NCBI RefSeq assembly: GCF_014641715.1
Contig: NZ_BMIG01000013.1
Span: 1 to 64,000, forward strand
Origin: Polaromonas eurypsychrophila
GTDB lineage: Bacteria; Pseudomonadota; Gammaproteobacteria; Burkholderiales; Burkholderiaceae_C
Direction of reading: 5' to 3'
Length of the DNA stretch: 64,000 bases
Numbering within the stretch: position 1 is the stretch's first letter; the number at the start of each line of letters is the position of its first letter. A program made the position numbers and the translations under genes. Below the pieces are notes generated by a model. It was not told the origin of the DNA and did no database searches. It saw only the letters and a program-made list of their open reading frames with translations. Shown here in pieces: positions 17,711 to 27,094 of this stretch.

Positions 17711-18667
17711 TCAAGCGCTGGCCTTCAGCGCATCGCGCATGGCTTTGACCTGATCATGGTTGCGCTGCGCGCCCTGCGCCTGGCGCTCAACCAAGGTACG
17801 GATGTCCTGCGGCAACTCCTCCTTCAGCGCCTTGCGATAACGCGCCAAGGCGGCGTCTTCACCGCGCTCGCATTCTTCGAGCATGGCCAGATCGGTATAA
17901 CCACTGAGTTTGCCGCGTACCGATACCCAGCCGCGATGCAGCGCTCCGCTGGTGGTACCGCCTTCATCGGGCTCGCCGCCCAGGTCGCGAATCTTCGCGC
18001 TGAGCTCGGCAGCCGCTGCGCGACATTCATCGGCATGGCGCATCAGGATCACCTGGATATCCTGCGCCTTCACATGCTCGGCACACTCGGTAAACCCGTA
18101 TTGACCGTCATGGCTGGACTCGAGCAGGTCATTGAGCGTGTCCACCACGTCATCGTTGTCAGGGACCTGGCCAGAAACGGTTTTGCTACCGGAAAGTTGT
18201 TGGTCCACCCGCGTCCAGGCAGCGCGGCTGGCGGCTTCAGCCTCTGGCCAGGACAGCGTGGACCGCTCTTTTTTGCTGTCCCAATAAATCGACATATCGC
18301 TTTGTGCATTGTCAAAAGTGCCGGTATGGTTGCTGCGGCCATACAGACCCAGACGGTAAGCTGGGGCATAGTCGTCGTAACTGCGCCCAGACTGGTAATA
18401 CGGTTCCCTGGTGTACTGGTCTCGCCAGTACGCCTCTTCTGCGGTGGGGTTGACGGCCTCGGCCACAGCCTTGCCACCGAGTCCGCCGACAACAGCGCCC
18501 ACCACAGCACCGGCCACGGCGCCGACGGGCCCACCAAACGCACCTGCCGCCGCACCGGCAGCCGCGCCACCGGCCGCCGCGCCCAGGCCGGTGCCCACGG
18601 GATGCGCGCCGGGCGCGTCAGTGATCGGGTCGAGATTGAGATCTTTTTCTTTATGGTCAAGTGCCAT
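17711..18667 (-). CDS. glycine-zipper protein with PA2169/DUF2383-type four-helix bundle
   Basis: A 318-residue protein. The N-terminal region (about residues 25-75) is a Gly/Ala-rich glycine zipper (GAAAGGAAAGAAAGAFGGP onward) likely to insert in a membrane. A polar middle has many Tyr and Asp residues. The C-terminal half (about 180-318) matches the PA2169/DUF2383 ferritin-like four-helix class (TLNDLLESSHDGQYGF, then ARYRKALKEELPQDIRTLV). Such proteins are linked to stress. The ATG at 18667 follows AAGGAG at 7 bases. Monocistronic. Confidence 0.75.
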   Translation of the reverse strand: MALDHKEKDLNLDPITDAPGAHPVGTGLGAAAGGAAAGAAAGAFGGPVGAVAGAVVGAVVGGLGGKAVAEAVNPTAEEAYWRDQYTREPYYQSGRSYDDYAPAYRLGLYGRSNHTGTFDNAQSDMSIYWDSKKERSTLSWPEAEAASRAAWTRVDQQLSGSKTVSGQVPDNDDVVDTLNDLLESSHDGQYGFTECAEHVKAQDIQVILMRHADECRAAAAELSAKIRDLGGEPDEGGTTSGALHRGWVSVRGKLSGYTDLAMLEECERGEDAALARYRKALKEELPQDIRTLVERQAQGAQRNHDQVKAMRDALKASA

Positions 18668-18926
18668 GAGGATGCTCCTTAAGGATAAATGGTTAGGGCC
18701 ACTAAGCGGGGGCAAACTCGCTGCAAACAAGGCATTTACCGGAGTCTGTTTGCGTGGGTTACCCCGTCAGAAAATCATCCTCAACGCGCCCCCCCAGACT
18801 TGCGGTCAGGCACATGCATGCGCAGATGTAGGAGAAGACGCCATATGGGCAGCTGCGTCAAACACGCTGCGCAAACACGCTGCGAACAGACCCGTCAGCC
18901 TGCCGTCCGCTTCAAGCCGCTGTCAA

Positions 18927-19652
18927 TCAGCCGTCAAGCTCGGGGTAGCGCCGGAAGATGCCTTCTTCGTTGAAAGCGATGCGCCGCTGGCTGGCCAGGT
19001 AGGCCGCCAGGCGCGCGTTCCGGGGCACGCTGAGGTGCAACTGCGCCACATGCGGCGTTTTCTTCATGGCTCTTGCCGTGGCCTTCGGAAAGGCATACAG
19101 CAAACCATCGACCAGCTGGAACAGCGACAGGTCGGCGTAGCTCAGGCGCGCGCCAACCAGGTGCTGGCTTCCCTTGGGGTTGCGAGCCAGCACCGTTTCA
19201 AACCAATCGAGAAATTTGGGAATGCGCAGCTCGCGAAATGCCTTGGCGCGCTGCACCGCCGCATGGCGCTGGTCTTCGTAATACAGGCTGGTGGCGATGG
19301 GGTGGTGGGTTTCATGGGCTTCCGCCACCGCATCGGCAATCGTCAGTTGCAACTGGTGCGTCCACACCTGGCTGGTTTCGCTTTTACCCACCAATCCCAG
19401 GCGCGGACCGAGGTAAAGCAGGATCGCGGCCGTCTGGCCTATGGTGCGTTTTCCGTGAACCAGAAAGGGCGGGGCAAACGGCGGCTGTACCAGTGCCGGC
19501 GCATTCATGCGGCGCAGTGTGGCCGCGATGCCCTGCCCCTTGCCGCTGCCACGCGCCACGTCAACGTAGTCAGCGCCTGCGGCCTCCAGCGCAAGCCGTA
19601 CAAACTCGCCACGCCCCGGAATGGTCGGCCAGTAATGCAGTTCATAAGCCAT
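18927..19652 (-). CDS. glutathione S-transferase family protein
   Basis: A 241-residue GST. The N-terminal thioredoxin-like domain begins MAYELHYWPTIPGRGEFVRL, where the Tyr/Ser catalytic zone and the PGRGE stretch resemble sigma/mu-like GSTs. The C-terminal all-helical domain follows (LSYADLSLFQLVDGLLYAFP, the N-capping box region). AAAGGA precedes the ATG at 19652. It probably conjugates glutathione to electrophiles; substrate unknown. The longer frame upstream is not supported. Confidence 0.85.
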   Translation of the reverse strand: MAYELHYWPTIPGRGEFVRLALEAAGADYVDVARGSGKGQGIAATLRRMNAPALVQPPFAPPFLVHGKRTIGQTAAILLYLGPRLGLVGKSETSQVWTHQLQLTIADAVAEAHETHHPIATSLYYEDQRHAAVQRAKAFRELRIPKFLDWFETVLARNPKGSQHLVGARLSYADLSLFQLVDGLLYAFPKATARAMKKTPHVAQLHLSVPRNARLAAYLASQRRIAFNEEGIFRRYPELDG

Positions 19653-19724
19653 AACAGCGTCCTTTCGATAACAAGAGCGGGCGAACGGACCACCGCTGCG
19701 GGGCGACGGGCCGTATTCACAGTA

Positions 19725-19790
19725 TGAGTAAAAAAGGGCTTTAGCCCATACCAATTGAGCGCCAACAGCTATTAATTTAATAGCAAATAC
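19725..19790. repeat. interspersed repeat copy (intergenic, reverse orientation)
   Basis: In reverse orientation it reads gctattaaattaatagctg, ttggcgctcaattggtatgg and gctaaagccctttttt. The head is a perfect GCTATTAA/TTAATAGC palindrome. It fills the gap between the GST and the methyltransferase genes. Confidence 0.7.
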
Positions 19791-20963
19791 TCAAGTCGGC
19801 GGCTTCACCACCAGGCGCCACAGCGAGGTAACTTCGGCAGAACGCGCCGCATGCAGCGGATCGGTGAAGTCGTCGGCCTTGGGATGGATGGGCTGCACAT
19901 CCAGCCGGTGCAGAGCCTGCAGCCCGGCCGTGTCCATCCAGCCCAGAAGCTCGGCCCGCGACCTCAGGCCCAGGTGTTCGGCCAGGTCCGACAGGATCAG
20001 CCAGCCTTCACCGCCGGGCGCCAGATGCGCGGCCAGACCATCCAGGAAACCGCGCAACATGCGGCTGTCCGGGTCGTACACCGCGTGTTCGATCGGCGAA
20101 CTCGGCCGCGCCGGCACCCACGGCGGGTTGCAGATGACCAGCGGCGCAGCGCCTTCAGGAAACAAGTCGGCCTGCACCAGCTCGACCTGTCCGCCCGGCA
20201 CCAGCCGTGCCAGGTTCTCGCGCGCACAGGCGAGCGCGCGCGGGTCGGTGTCGGTCGCCACCACCCGCGCCACGCCTCGGCTCACTAGCAGCGCAGCCAG
20301 CACACCGGTGCCGGTGCCGATGTCGAAGGCGACACCGCCAGCAGACAGCGCGGGCGGCAACGGCGCCTGGGCCAGCAGCTCCATATAGTCGCCACGTACC
20401 GGCGCAAACACCCCGTAGTGCGGATGAATGCGTTGCCCACCCAGAGCCGCGATGGCAACGCCCTTTTTTCGCCACTCATGTGCACCAATCAGGCCTTGCA
20501 GCTCGCGCAGCGGCGTCACGTAGTTGCCCTGCGCGACGTCGCCGGCGCCATAGACCTCACTGCAGGCTTGCACCACATCGGGCGCGCGCCGCAGCGTGAT
20601 GCGATGCGCCCCGTCGAACTCGATCAGCAGCATCGCCAGGGTGCGTGCGCGCTGCGATTGCGCCTGGCGGTAAAGGTTGAAGCGATCGACGGGGGATGGC
20701 GTTGGGATATCTACTTTGGCCCTTTTTGCCTTTCGCGGTTTGTCAATGCGCCGCGCCAGTGCCTGCAACAGCAGGCGCGCATTCTGGAAATCACCGCGCC
20801 ACAACATGCCCGTGCCTTCGCTGGCCAGCCGGAAAGCAGCGTCGGCGGTCAGGGTGTCATCGGCCAGCACCACACGTCTGGGCGGCGGGGCCCCACTTTC
20901 CGATCGCCAGCGCGCAGAACGCGCTTCACCGGCTTCGGTCCAGTTGAGGTGCGGCCCGCTCAC
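19791..20963 (-). CDS. class I SAM-dependent methyltransferase (PrmC/RlmG-like)
   Basis: A 390-residue enzyme. The second half holds the Rossmann SAM site (VAFDIGTGTGVLAALLVSRG, acidic VATDTDPRAL) and the NPPW motif (ICNPPWVPA) found in enzymes that methylate amide, exocyclic-amine or glutamine nitrogens. The first half (about 1-170) is a substrate-recognition region without a clear family. The target is therefore probably an N atom in RNA, DNA or protein. Flanked by an interspersed repeat downstream. Confidence 0.8.
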   Translation of the reverse strand: MSGPHLNWTEAGEARSARWRSESGAPPPRRVVLADDTLTADAAFRLASEGTGMLWRGDFQNARLLLQALARRIDKPRKAKRAKVDIPTPSPVDRFNLYRQAQSQRARTLAMLLIEFDGAHRITLRRAPDVVQACSEVYGAGDVAQGNYVTPLRELQGLIGAHEWRKKGVAIAALGGQRIHPHYGVFAPVRGDYMELLAQAPLPPALSAGGVAFDIGTGTGVLAALLVSRGVARVVATDTDPRALACARENLARLVPGGQVELVQADLFPEGAAPLVICNPPWVPARPSSPIEHAVYDPDSRMLRGFLDGLAAHLAPGGEGWLILSDLAEHLGLRSRAELLGWMDTAGLQALHRLDVQPIHPKADDFTDPLHAARSAEVTSLWRLVVKPPT

Positions 20964-21090
20964 TCGGAAACTTTCAGGGCTGGACCAGAGAGGCCTTGCA
21001 GGTTCAGGCAGAAAAGAAGGAACGACATGACGGGGACCCGATCGGTGAACAGACCGCCATTATCGGGCGGAGCGACCGGCAGGCCAGGTG

Positions 21091-21702
21091 TTATGCGCTG
21101 TCTTTGCCACTGTTCTTGCTGTCGGGGCCACCGAGCGGCGCCAGATCGGATGAGTAGGTCCGGTCACCGAGAGACAATTCGCCGCTCTTTTGCCAAGCGG
21201 CCTCAAACACGGCCAACTCTTGTGCGGTGGCGCGTTCATACTTGTGCACATCGGCAGAACGCACGGCTTCCGGGGATGCATCGCCAAGCGGGCCCGCAGT
21301 TCCCCCGCTCTGGGAATCAAAGCCCCGGATCTCTTCATTGACGCGCCAGTACACCGCCGTCACACCCAGGCCATAACGGGCCAGGGCGTTTCTCCTGATG
21401 GCTTCGCCGAGTGCCATCAAGGGCCGTTGATGGCCTTGTTCAGCATCCATGAAGTCGGTAGACAAATCCACCATCACGACAAAGCTATGACCACGCTTGT
21501 CAGCGCGCACGATCTTGAAGCGATAACTTGCGCTCAAGATCCCCCGGCTTTCCATCGTGCTCTTGACCGAATCAAAAAGCATTTCCCGGCGGAAGGCCAT
21601 GCGTTCGTCCAGATTCATCTTGACAGGCCCGGTCTCCGGACCGACGCCGGCTTCCTTTGCCCCACGATGGGAAGACGAAAATAAGCTTTGAAGGAATGAC
21701 AT
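21091..21702 (-). CDS. conserved hypothetical protein
   Basis: A protein of about 203 residues from the ATG at 21702 (or 216 from 21741). No signal peptide or membrane segment. It has a compact alpha/beta-looking core (YRFKIVRADKRGHSFVVMVD, then LARYGLGVTAVYWRVNEE) and a polar, Ser/Gly-rich C-terminus. Neither start has a good ribosome site. I do not recognise a family, though codon use is like its neighbours and the frame looks real. Confidence 0.6.
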   Translation of the reverse strand: MSFLQSLFSSSHRGAKEAGVGPETGPVKMNLDERMAFRREMLFDSVKSTMESRGILSASYRFKIVRADKRGHSFVVMVDLSTDFMDAEQGHQRPLMALGEAIRRNALARYGLGVTAVYWRVNEEIRGFDSQSGGTAGPLGDASPEAVRSADVHKYERATAQELAVFEAAWQKSGELSLGDRTYSSDLAPLGGPDSKNSGKDSA

Positions 21703-22055
21703 GGCGGAAAAATGCGAGGGAGTGCCTGCCTGTTTAAACACCGTCGTTTGAGTGATCAGGTGTCTGCAAGATTTACCCGCCTGTCACGCTGGAATCGTAT
21801 TCTTTTCATTACAGGATGTCACGCCCAGATACATGGACTTTGAAGCGAAATGCTTGTGACAAATCATGGCGATTTTTGGCAGGTCCAGCTGAGTAAGCCT
21901 TTAGACCACAAGCACGCACTGGTCTTGGAACTTCAAGACATGGCTTCAAAACACTTGTCTGGTAGGCGTGCTCCCACAATGCAAAGCGCGCGGAGCCGAT
22001 AGGCGGGAGACTACCTATTGGCCACACTTGCGACATCAACTTCTGGAGAAAAAAA
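21703..22055. other. intergenic stretch without visible gene
   Basis: About 350 bases between a leftward and a rightward gene. I see no coding pattern and no strong repeat. It should contain the divergent promoters. The right end carries TCTGGAG, the ribosome site of the 56-residue membrane protein. Confidence 0.5.
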
Positions 22056-22226
22056 ATGTCTTTTGCGCTTTATATGATCGGATTCGCGATTTTTCTGGGT
22101 GGACTGATCTGGGGGGCTGTAGTAGCTGGTGTGCCGCATCTGTACATCGGTATCGGCTCGTTGATCTTTCTGGGAATAGGTATTTTCAGTGCGGTCAGCC
22201 GTACCCGCAGCAAAGACCCGTCCTGA
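22056..22226 (+). CDS. 56-residue two-helix membrane protein
   Basis: A short frame reading MSFALYMIGFAIFLGGLIWG and then a second hydrophobic stretch (HLYIGIGSLIFLGIGIFSAV) ending in a basic, polar tail (SRTRSKDPS). Two membrane helices with a short polar turn are predicted. GGAG is 7 bases before the ATG and a good terminator follows at 22269-22303, so this is a real, monocistronic small gene. Function unknown. Confidence 0.75.
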   Translation: MSFALYMIGFAIFLGGLIWGAVVAGVPHLYIGIGSLIFLGIGIFSAVSRTRSKDPS

Positions 22227-22268
22227 CGCCTGAGTTGGCAAACTTCAAAGCAGGCTGCCGTTCGGATC

Positions 22269-22303
22269 AAGCCCTGTTGCCCATCTGGCACAGGGCTTTT
22301 TTT
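22269..22303 (+). terminator. intrinsic terminator after the small membrane-protein gene
   Basis: AAGCCCTGT pairs with ACAGGGCTT across a 12-base loop that can itself pair in part (TGCC/GGCA), followed by a T run. It lies about 43 bases after the stop codon. Confidence 0.85.
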
Positions 22304-22462
22304 GTGGCCACACGCAATCGACCGTAGGCGTTTTCGCAGCAGAGCACGGGTCCATCCGGGTTGAGGTGGAAGAGATCGTTATCGAGCGCCGCACCAACTA
22401 AGCAGCATTGAGCTCGGCAAAGGGGCTCCGGCATGCGCCGGGACCTCTTTTTTGCGCGGTAC

Positions 22463-23626
22463 TTATTTGCCGCCCAACCCCATCGCGCGTGAGATCACTT
22501 CCTTCATGATTTCGTTGGTGCCGCCATAAATCCGCTGCACTCGCGCGTCGGCGTAGGCGCGTGTGATCGGGTACTCCCACATGTAGCCGTAACCACCAAA
22601 AAGTTGTACACATTCATCCATGACCTTGCATTGCAGGTCGGTGGTCCAGTACTTGGCCATGCTGGCGGTGGCGGTGTCCAGCGTGTCGCCAGCCAGCAGC
22701 TCGGTGCATTTGTCGACAAACACGCGCGCCACCTGCACCTGCGTCTGCAACTCCGCCAGCGTGTAGCGGGTGTTCTGGTAGCTGGCCACTGGCTGGCCAA
22801 AGACCTTGCGCTCCTTCACGTAGGCCACCGTCCAGTCGATGGCTGCCTGCGCCGAGGCGACGGCCGTGATGGCGATCTGCAGCCGTTCCCAGGGTAATTG
22901 TTCCATCAGGCAGATAAAGCCGCGGTTTTCATGCGCTTCGCCGCCCAGCAGGTTGGCGGCAGGAACGGCCACATCGGAGAAAAACAGTTCCGACGTGTCC
23001 TGCGCTTTTAGCCCCAGTTTTTTGAGACGCTTGCCGACAGTAAAGCCGGGCATATCGCGTTCGACCAGCAGCAAGCTGGTGCCCTTGGCACCCGCCGCCG
23101 GGTTGGTCTTGGCGACCACCACCACCAAATCTGCATGCCAGCCATTGGTGATGAAGGTCTTGCTGCCGTTAAGCAGATAGCTGCCATCGCCCTGTTTGAT
23201 GGCGGTGGTCTTCACGCCTTGCAAATCCGAGCCGGCCGCGGGCTCGCTCATGGCAATCGCGCCTATCATCTCGCCGCTGGCGAGTTTGGGCAGGTACGTG
23301 AGCTTCTGCGCCTCGGTGCCGTAGTGGAGGATGTAAGGCGCAACAATTTCACTGTGCAAGCTGTAGCCGATGCCGCTGTAGCCGCCGCGCGCCAATTCTT
23401 CCATCTGCACCACCGAGTACAGCTTGTCGGCACTCGATCCGCCATAGGCTTCGGGCATGGTCATGCACAAAAAGCCGTGGGCACCGGCCTTTTCCCACAC
23501 CGTACGGTCCACATAGCCCTGTTCTTCCCATGCTTCGTGGAAAGGCGCGATCTCCTTGTCGCAAAACTTGCGGAAGGCGTCGCGAAAGGCCTCGTGGTCG
23601 CTGGTGAAAAGGGTGCGGTCAATCAT
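22463..23626 (-). CDS. acyl-CoA dehydrogenase
   Basis: A 387-residue FAD enzyme of the acyl-CoA dehydrogenase family. Signatures include [20 protein letters not shown] (flavin/substrate loop), [14 protein letters not shown], and the C-terminal [14 protein letters not shown] and [19 protein letters not shown]. The Glu in GGTNEI occupies the position of the catalytic base in many family members. It probably oxidises an acyl-CoA to its 2-enoyl-CoA in beta-oxidation, passing electrons to ETF. It is divergent from the thiolase and FadJ-like genes, with 103 bases between, and the three supply a full beta-oxidation spiral. Confidence 0.9.
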   Translation of the reverse strand: MIDRTLFTSDHEAFRDAFRKFCDKEIAPFHEAWEEQGYVDRTVWEKAGAHGFLCMTMPEAYGGSSADKLYSVVQMEELARGGYSGIGYSLHSEIVAPYILHYGTEAQKLTYLPKLASGEMIGAIAMSEPAAGSDLQGVKTTAIKQGDGSYLLNGSKTFITNGWHADLVVVVAKTNPAAGAKGTSLLLVERDMPGFTVGKRLKKLGLKAQDTSELFFSDVAVPAANLLGGEAHENRGFICLMEQLPWERLQIAITAVASAQAAIDWTVAYVKERKVFGQPVASYQNTRYTLAELQTQVQVARVFVDKCTELLAGDTLDTATASMAKYWTTDLQCKVMDECVQLFGGYGYMWEYPITRAYADARVQRIYGGTNEIMKEVISRAMGLGGK

Positions 23627-23666
23627 GGGTCACCTGTCGGGTTGGAGGGTGGGTTATATTTATAGA

Positions 23667-23678
23667 AAGCACTTGCTT
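23667..23678. promoter_or_regulatory. AAGCA-CT-TGCTT operator-like palindrome
   Basis: A 12-bp inverted repeat lies in the 103-base gap between the divergent acyl-CoA dehydrogenase and thiolase genes. It resembles sites of TetR-family regulators of fatty-acid genes; this is from memory. No regulator gene is adjacent. Confidence 0.4.
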
Positions 23679-23729
23679 GGTGAAATGAATATACTCTTTC
23701 CTGCCCCCTCTTTTCCGCAGGAGCCTCCC

Positions 23730-24935
23730 ATGACCGAAGCATTCATCTACGACGCCATCCGCACACCACGCGGCAAAGGCAAAAAAGACGGCAGCCTGCA
23801 CGAGGTCAAACCCGTGAACCTGCTGGCCGGCGTTCTGACTGAGCTGCAGCGCCGCAATGGCTTTGACACGGCGCAGGTCGATGACGTGGTGATGGGTGTG
23901 GTCTCGCCCATCGGCGAGCAGGGCTCTGTCATTGCGAAGGTCGCCGCACTCAAGGCCGGCTGGGACTTCCGCGCTTCAGGCGTGCAGATCAACCGCTTTT
24001 GCGCCTCCGGCCTGGAAGCCGTCAACATGGCCGCACAAAAAGTGCGCTCCGGCTGGGAAGACCTGGTAGTGGCGGGGGGGGTGGAGAGCATGAGCCGGGT
24101 GCCCATCGGTTCGGACGGCGGCGCCTGGGCGCAGGACCCGGAGACCAACAGCGCCACCGCTTTTGTGCCGCAGGGCATAGGTGCTGACCTGATCGCCACC
24201 ATTGAAGGCTTCAGCCGCAACGACGTGGACGCCTTCGCGATGGAAAGCCAAAAACGCGCCGCCAAAGCGCGCGAAGCCGGTTACTTCGACGGCTCGGTGG
24301 TGCCGGTGAAGGACTTTCTCGACCAGACCATCCTAGCGCAAGACGAGTTCATCAAACCGCACACCACGCTGGAAGGTCTGGCATCGCTGCGCCCGGCGTT
24401 TGAGCAGATGGGCAGCATGGGTTTTGATCAGGTGGCGCTGACGCGTTACCCGCAGGTCGAACGCATCCACCATGTGCACCACGCCGGCAACTCATCAGGC
24501 ATTGTGGATGGCGCGGCGGCTGTGTTGATCGGCTCCGAGTCCGCCGGAAAGTTACACGGCTTGAGCCCGCGCGCGCGTATCGTGGCAGCTGCGCTCAGCG
24601 GCGCCGACCCGACCATCATGCTGACTGGCCCGATGCCAGCGGCCCGCAAAGCGCTGGCCAAGGCCGGGTTGACGATTGACCAGATCGACCTGTTCGAGGT
24701 CAACGAGGCCTTTGCCGCTGTCGTCATGCGTTTCATGAAGGAAATGAAAGTGCCGCACGAAAAGGTCAACGTCAATGGCGGCGCCATCGCCATGGGTCAC
24801 CCGCTGGGCGCAACCGGCGCCATGATTCTCGGCACATTGATCGACGAGCTGCACCGGCGCAAGCTGCGTTACGGCCTGGCCACGCTGTGTGTCGGTGGCG
24901 GCATGGGCATTGCAACGATTGTGGAAAGAGTTTGA
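23730..24935 (+). CDS. acetyl-CoA C-acetyltransferase (thiolase)
   Basis: A 401-residue thiolase. The acyl-accepting Cys91 lies in [13 protein letters not shown]. The second catalytic zone [15 protein letters not shown] supplies the His and the end [15 protein letters not shown] supplies the Cys base. AGGAG precedes the ATG at 23730. It cleaves 3-ketoacyl-CoA or condenses acetyl-CoA units. It overlaps the downstream FadJ-like gene (TGATG), so the two are translationally coupled as in fadA/fadB-type operons. Confidence 0.93.
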   Translation: MTEAFIYDAIRTPRGKGKKDGSLHEVKPVNLLAGVLTELQRRNGFDTAQVDDVVMGVVSPIGEQGSVIAKVAALKAGWDFRASGVQINRFCASGLEAVNMAAQKVRSGWEDLVVAGGVESMSRVPIGSDGGAWAQDPETNSATAFVPQGIGADLIATIEGFSRNDVDAFAMESQKRAAKAREAGYFDGSVVPVKDFLDQTILAQDEFIKPHTTLEGLASLRPAFEQMGSMGFDQVALTRYPQVERIHHVHHAGNSSGIVDGAAAVLIGSESAGKLHGLSPRARIVAAALSGADPTIMLTGPMPAARKALAKAGLTIDQIDLFEVNEAFAAVVMRFMKEMKVPHEKVNVNGGAIAMGHPLGATGAMILGTLIDELHRRKLRYGLATLCVGGGMGIATIVERV

Positions 24936-27094
24936 TGAAGACGATCAAGTACGAATTGAGCGACGGCATCGCCACCCTCACCTTTGACGAGGAAGGCTCG
25001 CCGGTCAACACCATGTGTGCACAGTGGCAAAACGACCTGACGACCGCCACCGCACAAGTTGTCAAAGACAAGGAAGCGATACGCGGCATCGTGCTGGCAT
25101 CGAATAAAAGCACTTTTTTTGCCGGTGCGGACCTCAAAGGCCTGATGCGCAACCAGGCGTCGGATGCTGCCGCTGTGTTTGCCGAAATCGAGCGCATGAA
25201 GAAGAATTTCCGCACACTGGAAATCCTGGGCAAGCCTGTGGTCAGTTGCCTCAATGGCGCGGCACTGGGCGGCGGCTGGGAGGTGGCGCTGGTCGGCCAC
25301 TACCGCGTGGCGGTCGATGACAAAAAAATTCAGTTTGGCCTGCCCGAAATCACGCTGGGGCTGATTCCCGGTGCCAGCGGCATCACCAAAATGACACGCC
25401 TGTTAGGCCTGATGGGGGCGCAGCCTTTCATTCTGGAAAGCAAGCTGTTCAACCCGCAGGAGGCCTTGAAGCTGAGCCTGGTGCATGAGCTGGTACCGAA
25501 TGCTGCCGCGCTGCGACCGGCGGCGCTGGCCTGGATAGCTACCCACGACGGCGCCGCAGCGCCCGCACATCACCCCTGGGACGACAAGAACTACGAGATG
25601 CCCGGCGGCACGCCAAGCAACCCTAAAATTGCCGGCATGCTGGCCATGGCGCCTGCGGTGCTAAAGCAAAAGACACGCGGCCTGTATCCCGCGCCCGAAG
25701 CCGCTCTAGCGGCCATGGTCGAAGGCGCCCAGGTGGACTTCGACACCGCCCTGCGCATTGAAAGCCGCTACTTGGCCCGACTGGCTGTCACGCCAGTGGC
25801 CAAGGCGATGGTCAATACCTTTTTCTTCAACATGAATGCGATCAAGTCCGGGCAGTCGCGCCCCAAAGGACCACCGCGCTACAAACCGGAAAAAGTCGGC
25901 TTGCTGGGCGCGGGCATGATGGGGGCGGGTATCGCCTATGTGCAGGCTAGTCGGGGCATTCCCACCGTGCTCAGGGATGTCAGTCAGGACAAGGCCGATG
26001 CCGGCAAGGCTTACAGCATGAAGCTGACCCAGGCGCGTGTGGACAATGGCCGCATGGGCCCGCCAGAGCAGGCTACCCTGCTCTCGCGCATCCAGGCCAC
26101 CGACCAGCTGGCCGACCTGGCCGGCTGCGATCTGATTATCGAAGCCGTGTTCGAGCGCCGCGACCTGAAAGCCAAGGTCACGCAAGAGGCCGAGCCTCTG
26201 CTGACGCCTGGTGGGTTTTTTGCATCCAACACCTCCACGCTGCCGATCAGCGGCCTGGCAACAGCCAGTGCGCGCCCCGAAAAATTCATAGGTATCCACT
26301 TTTTCAGCCCAGTCGACAAGATGAAGCTGGTCGAGATCATTCGCGGCAAGCAGACCGACGATGAAACCGTGGCGCGGGCCTTCGACTATGTGCAGGCGTT
26401 GGGCAAGATCCCGATTGTGGTCAACGACTCACGCGGCTTCTACACCAGCCGCACCTTCGGTACCTTTGTGATGGAAGGCGCGGCCATGCTGGGCGAAGGC
26501 ATCCCGGCTGCCGTGATTGAAAACGCGGGTATTCAGTGCGGCATGCCGGTCGGCCCACTGGCGGTGCTGGACGAAACCGCCCTGTCGCTCAGCGTGCATG
26601 TGCTTGACCAGACGCGTGCTGACTACGCGGCAGAGGGCAAGACCTACATCGCGACGCCCGGTGAATTGATGGTTGAACGCATGGTCAAGGAGTTTGATCG
26701 CAACGGTCGGGCGGCTGGTGCCGGTTTTTACGATTACCCGCTTGAGAAAGGCGCGAAAAAGACTATGTGGCCGGAGCTGAAAGTGCTGTTCGAAAAGCCG
26801 GATATCGGCTGGGACATTACCGACATCAAGGACCGGCTACTCTATCGCCAGGCCGTGGAAACTGCGCGCTGTCTCAGTGAAAACGTGTTGACCAGCGTGC
26901 ACGACGCGAACATCGGATCGATCTTCGGCATCGGCTTTCCAGCGTGGACCGGTGGTGCAATGCAATTCATTTACGGCATGGGACTGGAGGCGTTTGCACA
27001 ACGTGCGGACGAATTGGCCGCGAGATTCGGTCCGGGCTTCGCGCTCAACGACGAGATCAAAGCCGTCATCCGCAAGCACCAACCCATTTACTGA
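24935..27094 (+). CDS. enoyl-CoA hydratase / 3-hydroxyacyl-CoA dehydrogenase (FadJ/FadB-like)
   Basis: A 719-residue two-domain beta-oxidation enzyme. The N-terminal crotonase part (about 1-200) has STFFAGADLKGL and CLNGAALGGGWEVALVGHY, with FGLPEITLGLIPG supplying the hydratase Glu. The NAD-binding part begins near residue 325 (VGLLGAGMMGAGIAYVQA), followed by the dehydrogenase His/Glu region (IGIHFFSPVDKMKLVEII) and a C-terminal helical region. The ATG overlaps the thiolase stop. It shares its last 7 bases with the convergent CoA ligase gene. Confidence 0.93.
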   Translation: MKTIKYELSDGIATLTFDEEGSPVNTMCAQWQNDLTTATAQVVKDKEAIRGIVLASNKSTFFAGADLKGLMRNQASDAAAVFAEIERMKKNFRTLEILGKPVVSCLNGAALGGGWEVALVGHYRVAVDDKKIQFGLPEITLGLIPGASGITKMTRLLGLMGAQPFILESKLFNPQEALKLSLVHELVPNAAALRPAALAWIATHDGAAAPAHHPWDDKNYEMPGGTPSNPKIAGMLAMAPAVLKQKTRGLYPAPEAALAAMVEGAQVDFDTALRIESRYLARLAVTPVAKAMVNTFFFNMNAIKSGQSRPKGPPRYKPEKVGLLGAGMMGAGIAYVQASRGIPTVLRDVSQDKADAGKAYSMKLTQARVDNGRMGPPEQATLLSRIQATDQLADLAGCDLIIEAVFERRDLKAKVTQEAEPLLTPGGFFASNTSTLPISGLATASARPEKFIGIHFFSPVDKMKLVEIIRGKQTDDETVARAFDYVQALGKIPIVVNDSRGFYTSRTFGTFVMEGAAMLGEGIPAAVIENAGIQCGMPVGPLAVLDETALSLSVHVLDQTRADYAAEGKTYIATPGELMVERMVKEFDRNGRAAGAGFYDYPLEKGAKKTMWPELKVLFEKPDIGWDITDIKDRLLYRQAVETARCLSENVLTSVHDANIGSIFGIGFPAWTGGAMQFIYGMGLEAFAQRADELAARFGPGFALNDEIKAVIRKHQPIY

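Noticed and set aside
22420..22462. Possible terminator after the acyl-CoA dehydrogenase gene
   Set aside because: The stem is imperfect and the T run is on the wrong strand for that gene.
25090..25125. Possible repeat copy (gcatcgaataaaagcac) in the FadJ-like gene
   Set aside because: The encoded ASNKSTFFAGADLKGL is the normal crotonase motif, so the resemblance is chance.
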